The notes under the pieces were generated by a model, which was not told where the DNA came from, made no database searches, and saw only the letters and a list, made by a program, of their open reading frames with translations. The position numbers and the translations under genes were made by a program. Shown here in pieces: positions 8,118 through 16,094 of a stretch of 64,000 bases of DNA. The stretch comes from G963676095 sp963676095 (lineage in GTDB: Bacteria > Bacteroidota > Bacteroidia > Bacteroidales > Prolixibacteraceae), in assembly GCA_963676095.1 (NCBI GenBank), contig OY781040.1, positions 3,100,001 through 3,164,000 of the forward strand, read 5' to 3'. Numbering within the stretch: the stretch's first letter is position 1; each line of letters opens with the position of its first letter.

Positions 8118-10168
8118 TGTTTACCATTAATATCATTAGCATTTATGCAACCAACATAATTAATTTCAAACCACCCCAATGTATCCTCTTTTACGATATA
8201 AGTAGACGTGTCATTTTTTGAGATTGCAAAAATGTATTGGTTTTCTTTGTCATCTCCTCGTGGAATTTTCATAATTTTAAGTTTTGCATTATCATTCAAT
8301 TTAATCAAAGATAAATCTCTATTGATGTGATATTCGCCCACATATAATTTTTGTTCAAAAATTAAAAAATTAGAATTGACAGCTGACACGATAATTTCGA
8401 ATTCATTTTGACAAGAAGCTATGGACTTTGTTGTATCCAAAGGAGAGAATATTATTAAATCCTTTCGTACCTTTATTTTATCTCCAATGTTGAAGATTGT
8501 TTTTGCCATTTCTTCTCCGGCTTTTTTTTCATCTGCCTCTTTGTTTATTGAATCAGAATTTGAATGTGGAGCAAATGAAACCGGTTGTACTATCTCATTT
8601 CTTTCTCCATTTTTTTTATCCCTGTACATATTGGTGAAAAATATTGTCCCAACCGCAGCTATAATTATGATTAAAATTATTATTAACAGAATAGTAGGGC
8701 TATTTTCCGTTTTTTTTTGTTCTATTAAAGGCGAGTTTAAACTCTCAGCTATTGTTCGAGGAGGATTTTCATCGGGTGGTGAAAGTAGTTCTTCCTCTTT
8801 ATTTGTGGTGGCATCTACATTTTTATCTCTATGTAGGATCGACGGTGGGGTCGGATTATTCAGGAATATTCCTTCACATTCATAAGCATTCTTTCCATAA
8901 AATGCTTTCCAAATCTTCTTATGAGGATTAAGGACTATTGCATAATGCCAATCTTTGTAAAAGTATAGACTTTGAGTATTTCTATCTGTTCCAGACATAA
9001 ATACATCAAGAGAATTTGGATGCGTATGGTACCAACCAATAATCTGAATGTTATATTCAGGGTTAGCATCTAAATATTTATCTGCCATCTCAACCATCTC
9101 CCGCCAAACTTCATGTCCCATTTCCAAATATGCGGAACTACCTTTAGCAGAATTTCCTGCAATAGCTTTTTCAACCACTGCAAATTGAACTTTTCTATCT
9201 ATATCATTATAGACATGCCCTAGTAGGATACCGCCTTGTTCAACAATGTTATTTTTTGTTCTTTCTCCCCAACTAATATGCTTCCGAATCTGTTCTTGAG
9301 CTTCTTCGGTCAAAAGTATTTTTACTTTTAAATCGGTCTCGTTAGAAATTATAGAGTTCAGTGCTTGGTCTGTAGGTTCCTCAATGTAAACTTTCTCTAG
9401 TGGAACATAACCAAGAGTTTCTTTTATGATTTTAAATTTTTTCTTCGTATAACTTGATTTTACTTCAAATTTTTTTGTGCCAGATTCATTTCCTACTTGT
9501 TGATTTACTTCAAACTTCTTCTTCGCTTTTGCTTCAAACCTCTTTTCAGCGTTACTAATTTGTTCTTGCGAATCATTAGATTCCCGGTTCGTGAAATTTT
9601 GATTGATTTCATTAGGCACAAATTTTTTTCGGAAAAGATTACCTATTGGAAACTGTTTTGAATCTCTTTGGTATTTTATCAAATACCATTCTCTAGCTTT
9701 TAAGTTGGCAATTCTCTGGATGGTTGTTATATCAATACAATCCTTATGGTATTGTAATGATAAGATAACCCGCGTTAAAAAGCTTACGATATCTTCAGGT
9801 GTTTGTTGTAATCTATAATCTACCCATTCCGCATCATTCGTAGTGAAACGACTCGTAAAGACAGCTTTTGAAAATTTTTCTATTATATTATTGTTTGTTG
9901 AAAAATGAGGATGAAAAGGTTGATTTTCTCCAATTACTTGCAATCGAGGTTTTACCAAGGATGAAGATAAGGAGAATATCATCCTAATTTCAACACCTTT
10001 CCCGAATACGATTTCAGATGGGTTTTGATTATTAACAAAATAGGATTCCAAATTTTGAATTCGAAATGTTATTGTACATCTTTTTCTTTTATCGTCTATT
10101 TGTTCAGAATCTAGAGAAATGTTATACTCCCTAAGAAAATTTTTTAATTCACTTAATTGATTTTCCAT
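8114..10168 (-). CDS. JAB/JAMM metallopeptidase with inactive E2-like N-terminus and membrane anchor
   Basis: A 684-aa multidomain protein. Residues 1-185 align by eye with the E2 encoded two genes upstream: HPHF, AEWVDYRLQ, RVILSLQYH, REWYLIKY here against HPNW, GKWCYGTWN, RMIRTLQYD, NEWYLSKR there. The catalytic Cys position is Val, so this is a UEV-like dead E2 domain. A linker (about 205-247) holds four motif copies: KRFEAK, KKFEVN, KKFEVK, KKFKII. The JAB domain follows with E310 (EQGGILLGH), H381-T-H383-P and S392-G-T-D395, a complete JAMM zinc site. After a charged stretch comes one transmembrane segment (about 491-512) and a C-terminal domain of about 170 aa, probably outside the membrane. 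JAB peptidases remove or mature ubiquitin-like proteins; here the activity would be held at the inner membrane. Confidence 0.88.
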   Translation of the reverse strand: MENQLSELKNFLREYNISLDSEQIDDKRKRCTITFRIQNLESYFVNNQNPSEIVFGKGVEIRMIFSLSSSLVKPRLQVIGENQPFHPHFSTNNNIIEKFSKAVFTSRFTTNDAEWVDYRLQQTPEDIVSFLTRVILSLQYHKDCIDITTIQRIANLKAREWYLIKYQRDSKQFPIGNLFRKKFVPNEINQNFTNRESNDSQEQISNAEKRFEAKAKKKFEVNQQVGNESGTKKFEVKSSYTKKKFKIIKETLGYVPLEKVYIEEPTDQALNSIISNETDLKVKILLTEEAQEQIRKHISWGERTKNNIVEQGGILLGHVYNDIDRKVQFAVVEKAIAGNSAKGSSAYLEMGHEVWREMVEMADKYLDANPEYNIQIIGWYHTHPNSLDVFMSGTDRNTQSLYFYKDWHYAIVLNPHKKIWKAFYGKNAYECEGIFLNNPTPPSILHRDKNVDATTNKEEELLSPPDENPPRTIAESLNSPLIEQKKTENSPTILLIIILIIIIAAVGTIFFTNMYRDKKNGERNEIVQPVSFAPHSNSDSINKEADEKKAGEEMAKTIFNIGDKIKVRKDLIIFSPLDTTKSIASCQNEFEIIVSAVNSNFLIFEQKLYVGEYHINRDLSLIKLNDNAKLKIMKIPRGDDKENQYIFAISKNDTSTYIVKEDTLGWFEINYVGCINANDINGKQ

Positions 10169-10238
10169 ATTTAAATAATTTAATGAGGTTGGAGAATTAT
10201 GAATGTCAATTCAACATTCATAGTTCTCCCCACCTTAA

Positions 10239-10775
10239 TTATTTTATGTCAAACTTTTTTTGGGTTTGAACATTTATGGTCATTTTCTTTTTTGTCGGAT
10301 CCGGTAAAACAGTTTTGTCGCAAGGGAAAATCCCGCTACTACGTTTTGACAAATACCATTCGTTTGCATCACTATTAGCAGGACTATGTTCATTGGTAAT
10401 TTCCATATCATATTGTAAAGTCCGAATCATTCTGATTACATGATGTCCCAATCCTTCTGACATATTCCAAGTCCCATAACACCATTTTCCATCTCGATAC
10501 CAGTTTGGATGAAAAACATAAGGAGTTGTTATCATTCGCGTATCAGGAGAAGCTACAGGATAATTTGCAGGCAAGGATACTTTCACTACATGAGAATTCC
10601 TATAGTCAGAGCTATTTCCTATTACGCTTTTGATGTTAATTGTTACTTCATACTCTTCAACAAAAGGAGGAATTCCTTTTATTGCTTTCCAAGAAATGAT
10701 CCCCCCCCTTATATTAACCATTTCTGAGTAATCATGCTTTAATCTTTTATTCCTTGCGTCTTGCGGTGTTGTCAT
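10239..10775 (-). CDS. E2-like ubiquitin-conjugating enzyme
   Basis: A 178-aa protein from ATG 10775, which sits 4 bases after the stop of the ubiquitin-like gene; the longer frame from 10799 would overlap that gene. It has the UBC-fold sequence order: a beta-sheet region (EEYEVTINIKSV, HVVKVSLPANYPVASPD), the HPN motif at 89-91 (YVFHPNWY), the putative catalytic C99 in DGKWCYGTWN, and a C-terminal helix (HHVIRMIRTLQYD). NEWYLSKRSSG is an extra conserved block shared with the JAB protein's N-terminus. The protein ends precisely in KKFDIK. It should accept the ubiquitin-like protein from the E1 on C99 and pass it to a target. Family members occur in bacterial ubiquitin-like (Bub/BIL-type) defence operons. 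Confidence 0.88.
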   Translation of the reverse strand: MTTPQDARNKRLKHDYSEMVNIRGGIISWKAIKGIPPFVEEYEVTINIKSVIGNSSDYRNSHVVKVSLPANYPVASPDTRMITTPYVFHPNWYRDGKWCYGTWNMSEGLGHHVIRMIRTLQYDMEITNEHSPANSDANEWYLSKRSSGIFPCDKTVLPDPTKKKMTINVQTQKKFDIK

Positions 10776-10779
10776 AATA

Positions 10780-11040
10780 TTAACTTTTAAAACCAGCATC
10801 AGTTGCAGGAAGTACTCTAAGAGTGTCGTTATCTTTCACACCATTTTCAGCTAATGTTTTTGCATTATCTAGTTGTGGACCACCTTTAATTGCTAAATTA
10901 TAACCTTCCCCACTTGCAGGAATAAATTCGTTCGCTATTAATTCACCAACTGCTTCTTGCCCTGTCATTGTATCATCAACAGTTACACTAATTACTCGCC
11001 CATCTGTTGGGTGCATGAAATTTACGCTTACATCTGCCAT
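10780..11040 (-). CDS. Ubiquitin-like beta-grasp protein
   Basis: An 86-aa protein encoded between E1 and E2. It has the pattern of a beta-grasp fold: strand-strand (VSVNFMHPTDGRVISVTV), helix (TGQEAVGELIANEF), then YNLAIKGGPQL and a final strand NDTLRVLPATDAG. It ends in ...TDAGFKS rather than the Gly-Gly tail of ubiquitin. The Gly three residues before the end could become the C-terminus if the cassette's JAB peptidase removes FKS; this is inference. Similar small ubiquitin-like proteins, some lacking GG, are known in bacterial E1/E2/JAB operons. No KKF motif is present, as would be expected if this is the partner that reads the motif. Confidence 0.85.
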   Translation of the reverse strand: MADVSVNFMHPTDGRVISVTVDDTMTGQEAVGELIANEFIPASGEGYNLAIKGGPQLDNAKTLAENGVKDNDTLRVLPATDAGFKS

Positions 11041-11066
11041 AATAATAAAATTTAAATCGTTAATAA

Positions 11067-12308
11067 TTAATTGAATTTTGGTATAATTATCTGTTTATCT
11101 TCTATTAGTCTATAATATTTATAATCACCATTTTTATCAAAAACTGAAACAATATGAAAAATTGGAACTCCAATCTTATTTAATGACATATCAAGTAGCT
11201 CTTCTGTTGAGTTTTCAATATTGAACTGCTCTTGTGTTATTTTTTTTGCTTCTGTTTCGAATTTGTTATTTTCTCCTTTAGTATTTTCAATGCAGTCTTT
11301 ACAAATAGTTTCTACATCTTCTATTCTAAATGTTGGTCGCATCATTTTTATTGCTTTTCCACATTTTTTACAGGATATGGAATGTATAAAAGTTCTATCT
11401 CCCCTAAAATCAAGTGTGGCATTATCCCCCGAATATTCTTTTTGTGAAATAAAATCAAGAAACTCTTTTAGAGTTTTGTTGGAGGAGAATTGGATATCAA
11501 CTATATCCGAATAAGTTGAATGGGCAAAGCAGTCATCGTTGGCTTTTTTTGAGAAAACATCATAGTCATTAAATGTGCCTTGATAATATATCTTTTTTCC
11601 GACAGCTACATTCTGCCCACAAAGATATTTTACAGCCTCTTGTACCTGAAATGCTGAAACAATTGCTGAGGTAATTTGGGTTGTTGGTATTTTTCCAGCG
11701 TCAAAAGCTTTGCGCTTGAAAAAATCACAAGAATACCTATTATTTGCATTTTTCAATTGCTCATTGGTTAAATTACATTGATAACATGGGAGTCGTGGCG
11801 GTTTGTAAAATTCAACCCTTAAGCCCAGCTCTTGCATACCTGCATCAATCCAGGGAGTATTGGTGAGCCAACAATTTTTGTTAACAGCGATTCGTGTTTC
11901 TACATTATCTAAACACCCCAACACTATGTCCATTTCCTTATATATGCCGGTTCCAAGTTCCCACACTAAATCGCCATGAAACCATTCAATATTTACATCG
12001 TCCAACAATGCCAATTCTTTAATTTTAGCGGCAGCTACTTCAGCTTTCTTTTTTCCTACATCGTCTTTTCTGAATAGTACTGTCCTGCTTAAATTTGAAG
12101 TTGAAATGGTATCAAAGTCAACAATGAAAATATTCCCAATTCCAAGAAGTGCAAGATTTTTTAAGGTCTCATTACCGATGGCACCGGCACCAACTACCAT
12201 AACTTTGGCTTTTTTCAATTTTTCTTGACTCCACCAACCAATTCTTTCTTGTCTGTCAAATGGATTAGTTTCTGAATCAATTACGTTTTTTATATTAAAT
12301 TTCTTCAT
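11067..12308 (-). CDS. E1-like (ThiF/MoeB-type) activating enzyme
   Basis: A 413-aa protein. ATG 12308 is preferred over the upstream 12350 because it follows the previous stop by 16 bases and gives the N-terminus MKKFNIK, which matches the cassette motif. The nucleotide-binding loop is VVGAGAIGNE (G40-x-G42-x2-G45), followed by the adenylation motif DFDTISTSNLSRT (D64, D66, R75) and CLDNVETR. A CYQC pair lies in the adenylation domain. SCKKCGK and ICKDC form another four-cysteine zinc site in the C-terminal extension (about 335-365). The catalytic Cys cannot be fixed by eye; the Cys of YSCDFF is a candidate. It would adenylate the C-terminus of the neighbouring 86-aa ubiquitin-like protein and load the E2. 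A degenerate motif-like stretch (EQFNIEN) occurs near the C-terminus. Confidence 0.9.
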   Translation of the reverse strand: MKKFNIKNVIDSETNPFDRQERIGWWSQEKLKKAKVMVVGAGAIGNETLKNLALLGIGNIFIVDFDTISTSNLSRTVLFRKDDVGKKKAEVAAAKIKELALLDDVNIEWFHGDLVWELGTGIYKEMDIVLGCLDNVETRIAVNKNCWLTNTPWIDAGMQELGLRVEFYKPPRLPCYQCNLTNEQLKNANNRYSCDFFKRKAFDAGKIPTTQITSAIVSAFQVQEAVKYLCGQNVAVGKKIYYQGTFNDYDVFSKKANDDCFAHSTYSDIVDIQFSSNKTLKEFLDFISQKEYSGDNATLDFRGDRTFIHSISCKKCGKAIKMMRPTFRIEDVETICKDCIENTKGENNKFETEAKKITQEQFNIENSTEELLDMSLNKIGVPIFHIVSVFDKNGDYKYYRLIEDKQIIIPKFN

Positions 12309-12324
12309 AATATTATTATTCCAT

Positions 12325-12720
12325 TTATCTCCATTTATAACCACAACCATCTCTATCTATAGAACATTCCCAATCACGACCATTACTAGCTTTTACAATT
12401 GTTCCTTCAGCTCTGCAATAAGGACACTGACGGGGTCTTGAAACATTTGCATTTGCAAAACCTTTACCACCTCCCAGATGAGGTATATTGATTGTTTTAG
12501 ATTCTTTTATTTCAAACTTTTTATTTGTTCGTTGAAATGTTGAATTTATTACTTGGCGTTCATTATTCTCTCCGCTATTTATTTCAAATTTTTTACTTGT
12601 CCGAATTGGCGAAGTATGCTCCTGTGAATTTGCCAAATTACTTGGCAAACGGTTGCTTGCAACATCGCTATTGCGTTCTCCATTGAACCATTTTTTAATG
12701 CGTTGCCAAAGTGATGCCAT
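12325..12720 (-). CDS. Small zinc-ribbon protein with two KKF motifs
   Basis: A 131-aa protein, first gene of the ubiquitin-like cassette, 16 bases upstream of the E1 start. Its N-terminus is a short amphipathic stretch (MASLWQRIKKWF) that could touch the membrane. A disordered linker carries KKFEIN (43-48) and KKFEIK (67-72), then HLGGGKGF. A zinc ribbon ends the protein: C99-x2-C102 (CPYC), C119 and C126 (WECSIDRDGCGYKW). I do not recognise the family. The ribbon could bind nucleic acid or protein. Its place at the head of the operon and the shared motif suggest an adaptor or sensor for the E1/E2 machinery, which is inference. Confidence 0.75.
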   Translation of the reverse strand: MASLWQRIKKWFNGERNSDVASNRLPSNLANSQEHTSPIRTSKKFEINSGENNERQVINSTFQRTNKKFEIKESKTINIPHLGGGKGFANANVSRPRQCPYCRAEGTIVKASNGRDWECSIDRDGCGYKWR

Positions 12721-13075
12721 TATTTATTTTGTTTTTGTCTTTTTTCATTCATTGAATAAAATTATTTGTTTATCTCACAATGTAATAACCTTTATTATAA
12801 TTTGAATCATATATTAACTATAACGATAAAAAAAACAGCTCTTTTGCAAATTCTATTTGTGAATTGGCTTGTGCGACTTGCAAATGTTCGCAATATGTGT
12901 GGGTTTTCTATATCATATTTACTATTAAATTTATTTTTCAATGTTCACTGTCTCTTTCAGTATTATCCTCAATTGTAAATTGTCGTTGTAGATTTCAAAG
13001 AGCGTCAGCATACACAGAACGAAGACGGTTAAAAAATGATCGAGATAATGTACTGCACGAATCTCGCAATGCAAT
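12721..13075. other. Intergenic stretch upstream of the ubiquitin-like cassette
   Basis: This 355-base AT-rich stretch probably contains the cassette promoter, but I saw no clear TAnnTTTG/TTTG pair. On the minus strand the frame of the upstream gene continues for about 26 codons past its TGA at 13076 (NRLRSVYADAL at its end). That segment is less AT-rich than its surroundings and may be a trace of a longer original C-terminus. Confidence 0.4.
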
Positions 13076-14365
13076 TCACAAACTTTTCTGGGGTATTGTT
13101 TTTTCATTAGAATTTTTTGTTAGTCTCATCTCTATTTCATTAATTTCAATCCTTTTTATAATTGGCAATGGAAGTATAAGAAGAATCAAAAGATATATAA
13201 AAGTGTTTAAATATGCTCCGAATAATGGAAAAACAAAAAATCCTATTATTACAATGAAGTCGTTTCCTAAAATGACTTCACCCATAAACAGAAATAATAT
13301 TATAAATAATGTAGATGGAATAAGAATTAATGGGCTCAAAAAAATAAAAACAAAAAAGAAAACTCCCCAGTTCAGTATCCTTTTCCATATGTTATTTTCA
13401 TCTTTGAAAGATAGTTTTTTTAGAATATCTTCTATTACTTGATAGAAGGAGAATGCACAATAAAAAAAGAATAAAATATATGAAAGATTCTCCTGTATCT
13501 TCGGTAATGTATCTATATATGGTTCTATAATTTTTTGAAAGTCTTTGGGAACAATAAAACTTAAATTTGGTGTCACAAAGATTACAAAAATACTTATACC
13601 AACTAGTAAGCCTTGAAATGTATTAATCGTATTATTTGAGTATATATTTTGGAAAATAGCTGTAGTCAATTTTTTTAATTCTACAAAAAAATTAGATATT
13701 GATGAAGTATCAGATATAAATTTTTTAGTTCTCATTTTTTTCTTTACCAAATCGCCAATTAATATTACTCCAGATATAAAACCAATGCCTAACGCCGCAA
13801 AATAAAAATCATTGCTTAAAAGAGTAGGAATAATTGTACAAAAAAACATCAGATAAATCGGTATAAATTGTTTCCATTTTTTTCTAAAATAGAAGTTTAT
13901 GAATAGAAAATAGATTACAAAAATGCTCCATGCTCCTAGTTCGTTAAAAAAATGTACAATCCATAAGCATAATATTGCAGGAATCGTACCTGATAAAAAA
14001 TAAGTTAGGTATTCAATAGACCTTTTTAATAGAGAGTAATTGTGAAAGATTTTTTTCTCAACTTTTGTCTCAAATATATGATTGATTGAAGTAATATAAA
14101 TTTTAAATTTTTCATTTTTTCTGCTGTGCCGGAAAGAAATTTCAAACAAAAACAAAAGTAAAAAACAAAAATTGAATATAGCAAGGTTTATAATAAAAGG
14201 TATCCCAGATGGATTAACAATCTTAGAAGCGTACATAACACAAATAGAGGAAACAATAAAAATTGCAACAATCCCAATATTCTCAGATCGATCCAAAGAG
14301 GTTTTGATTTTCAGTAAACTCATATTAAGTAGTGAGTATATTTTTTTGTTCAATGCCCATAACAT
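13076..14365 (-). CDS. Polytopic membrane protein, unknown family
   Basis: A 429-aa, very hydrophobic protein with roughly nine to ten predicted transmembrane segments: for example IGIVAIFIVSSICVMYAS near 30, FIINLAIFNFCFLLLFLF near 56, and a cluster of four near the C-terminus ending LLILLILPLPIIKR. The start could also be the Met 14 codons in (14323). I recognise no transport or enzymatic motif. It lies upstream of and co-directional with the ubiquitin-like cassette, 355 bases away. Function is unknown; a membrane effector or immunity role in this island would be speculation. Confidence 0.65.
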   Translation of the reverse strand: MLWALNKKIYSLLNMSLLKIKTSLDRSENIGIVAIFIVSSICVMYASKIVNPSGIPFIINLAIFNFCFLLLFLFEISFRHSRKNEKFKIYITSINHIFETKVEKKIFHNYSLLKRSIEYLTYFLSGTIPAILCLWIVHFFNELGAWSIFVIYFLFINFYFRKKWKQFIPIYLMFFCTIIPTLLSNDFYFAALGIGFISGVILIGDLVKKKMRTKKFISDTSSISNFFVELKKLTTAIFQNIYSNNTINTFQGLLVGISIFVIFVTPNLSFIVPKDFQKIIEPYIDTLPKIQENLSYILFFFYCAFSFYQVIEDILKKLSFKDENNIWKRILNWGVFFFVFIFLSPLILIPSTLFIILFLFMGEVILGNDFIVIIGFFVFPLFGAYLNTFIYLLILLILPLPIIKRIEINEIEMRLTKNSNEKTIPQKSL

Positions 14366-14436
14366 TGGTTGTCAACCAAGCTATTTTATAATTTGTTATT
14401 TATACGTTATGTACAATGTTTTCTTTATAAAACCAG

Positions 14437-14783
14437 TTAATCAAATGGATTTATGATTGTAATCCTTGATTGTTGGTATTGGAATATATGAATCCCCGAT
14501 TCTCCCATCAAGTCCATGTATTTTGGACCTTTTCGAACTGCAATAATTTCCCATAACATTAGAGTTTAGTTTTATCCCTACAATTTACGCCAATCTCCCT
14601 TAAAGTCAAATAGGTTTCTAGTAAAATCTTTTACGTTCATTTGTTGGATGAGCAAAACGATATTCTCAGCCTGCAAATCATAAATATGAGTGTGCAAACT
14701 ATCTCCCGGAAATTATAATTCTTGTTTTGATCATGAACAGAACACTTCATTAAAGAGCCGGATTTCAAATTTATACCGGTCAT
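14437..14783 (-). pseudogene. Decayed small gene(s) between two membrane proteins
   Basis: This fills most of a 485-base gap. Starting at ATG 14783 the minus strand reads MTGINLKSGSLMKCSVHDQN and, near 14709, needs a one-base frame change to continue as PGDSLHTHIYDLQAENIVLL, IQQMNVKDFTRNLFDFKGDW, then a stop at 14578. A second short frame follows from ATG 14559 to 14437 (MLWEIIAVRKGPKYMDLMGE to NPFD). Codon-like composition on both sides of the break suggests a frameshifted and split gene. I do not recognise the protein. Confidence 0.4.
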
Positions 14784-14850
14784 TCCCTCAATTTTTCAAA
14801 ATGTTTCCAGCTTAAACACAATGAACTCTGCAATTCTGAGAAATAAATTC

Positions 14851-15579
14851 CTAATATGTTACTGTATCTAATTTATTCTTTATTTCAATTGCTTTATTAG
14901 TCAGAATTTTCCATCCTTCTGCCTCAATAAATTTGGATAATTTCTCAGGTGCTTTATTCGCAATACTATTTAAAGCTTTATCAAATTCGAACAGCAACTT
15001 TAATTCGTCTGAATTGAATGATTGATTAAAATCTTCCCGATCAGGACAATAAGATTCATTCCAGTAACATAATAATTCAGAAAAGACATCTGCCATTGGT
15101 ACATTCAATTGATATTCAAGCTGCACGTCTTTTGATGAGCACAATTCGAGAATCTCAAAAATATTTTTGCGTGTTAATTCCTCAAAGTCTTTCTCTTCAA
15201 CTGCATTATTGTCTTGGTTAACTTCTTCATTTATCGACTCTAATTCACTTCTCAAAGGCCTTTTTTTGACGAATATCCGATAGTAATAAAACGGGGCATA
15301 TACAACATGGAGAAAAAAGAGTGCAAATATGGCTTTGGAATACTTGTCATTTTTATACCAAAATCTGAGACAGAAGATCCAGTTAATAAATGAAAAAAAA
15401 GTTAAACCATTAAAAACATAACTAAACGTGTCACTTTTAATGATTTCAAATAATATATTCCCAAGGTTTTGAGAAATCAATATAATCGGGATTAGTACAA
15501 TAAAAATTCCAATAAATAATGCCGTTTGCAAAGCATTAATCAGAAAACAGAAGTGAATGAATTTATTTGGTTTTTTCAT
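14851..15579 (-). CDS. Membrane protein with cytoplasmic helical domain, unknown
   Basis: A 242-aa protein. Three or four hydrophobic segments occupy the first ~105 residues (FCFLINALQTALFIGIFIVL, IPIILISQ, FNGLTFFSFINWIFCLRF, AIFALFFLHVVYAPFYYY). A charged, mostly helical C-terminal half follows (LTRKNIFEILELCSSKD, DELKLLFEFDKALNSIANKA). I recognise no motif. The gene stands alone on the minus strand between a decayed gene and an XRE regulator. The AT-rich composition matches the rest of the island. Confidence 0.6.
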   Translation of the reverse strand: MKKPNKFIHFCFLINALQTALFIGIFIVLIPIILISQNLGNILFEIIKSDTFSYVFNGLTFFSFINWIFCLRFWYKNDKYSKAIFALFFLHVVYAPFYYYRIFVKKRPLRSELESINEEVNQDNNAVEEKDFEELTRKNIFEILELCSSKDVQLEYQLNVPMADVFSELLCYWNESYCPDREDFNQSFNSDELKLLFEFDKALNSIANKAPEKLSKFIEAEGWKILTNKAIEIKNKLDTVTY

Positions 15580-15875
15580 ATTGGCACTGTCTTATCAATA
15601 TGCCTGTTAGTGTTGTGTATCTCAGTTATCGAATTTACTTCTACCTTGATCTCGAAAAGGTGAATAGAGTGTATTTTTTTACGGGAATACCTTTAATTTG
15701 TCAACTAAATCATTTCTCAAGTCCCTTCGTTGCTTTATAAAATAAGGCAAAAGAATACACATCTAAAGCAGAATTGACACTACCTCTTTGCAAAGAAGAC
15801 TTCCTTCAACAACTTCTTAAAAAATGCATTCTTCCTTTTATCCAGTAATGCGTTCACCCCCAAGCTTATTTCCCC

Positions 15876-16094
15876 TCATTCAATGTCGAATAACTCATTC
15901 ATTTTTATAGAGAGTCCCTGAGCCACTTGATGAAGATAAAAAAGGCTGGGGTTTATTCGTCCAGATTCCAAACGCTGGATCGATTGCTGATCTTTACCAA
16001 CGGAAGCAGCAAGATCCTGCTGGGTGAGTTCTCTTGCCTCCCTTAGTTTGCGAATATGCGATCCCATTTGCCTTAATAATTCGTCTTTAGTCAT
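15876..16094 (-). CDS. XRE-family HTH transcriptional regulator
   Basis: A 72-aa protein from the Met at 16094; a longer frame to 16121 adds nine unlikely residues. It is almost wholly a helix-turn-helix domain: GSHIRKLREARELTQQDLAA, SVGKDQQSIQRLESGRINPS, then LYLHQVAQGLSIKMNELFDI-like text. This is the classic Cro/CI order of helix 2-turn-helix 3 with the conserved Q and E residues. Such small XRE proteins often control accessory islands or toxin-antitoxin pairs. No toxin partner is adjacent. A weak inverted pair, TGTGCTTAT near 16098 and ATAAAGCACA near 16141, flanks its start and might be an operator. Confidence 0.85.
   Translation of the reverse strand: MTKDELLRQMGSHIRKLREARELTQQDLAASVGKDQQSIQRLESGRINPSLFYLHQVAQGLSIKMNELFDIE

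Noticed and set aside
12970..13075. Possible CRISPR-like or repeat sequence (gttgtagatttcaaagag)
   Set aside because: It occurs once only, with no spaced repeats and no cas genes in the window.
12864..13442. 192-aa plus-strand frame
   Set aside because: Most of it lies antisense to the polytopic membrane protein and consists of the low-complexity residues expected from AT-rich sequence.
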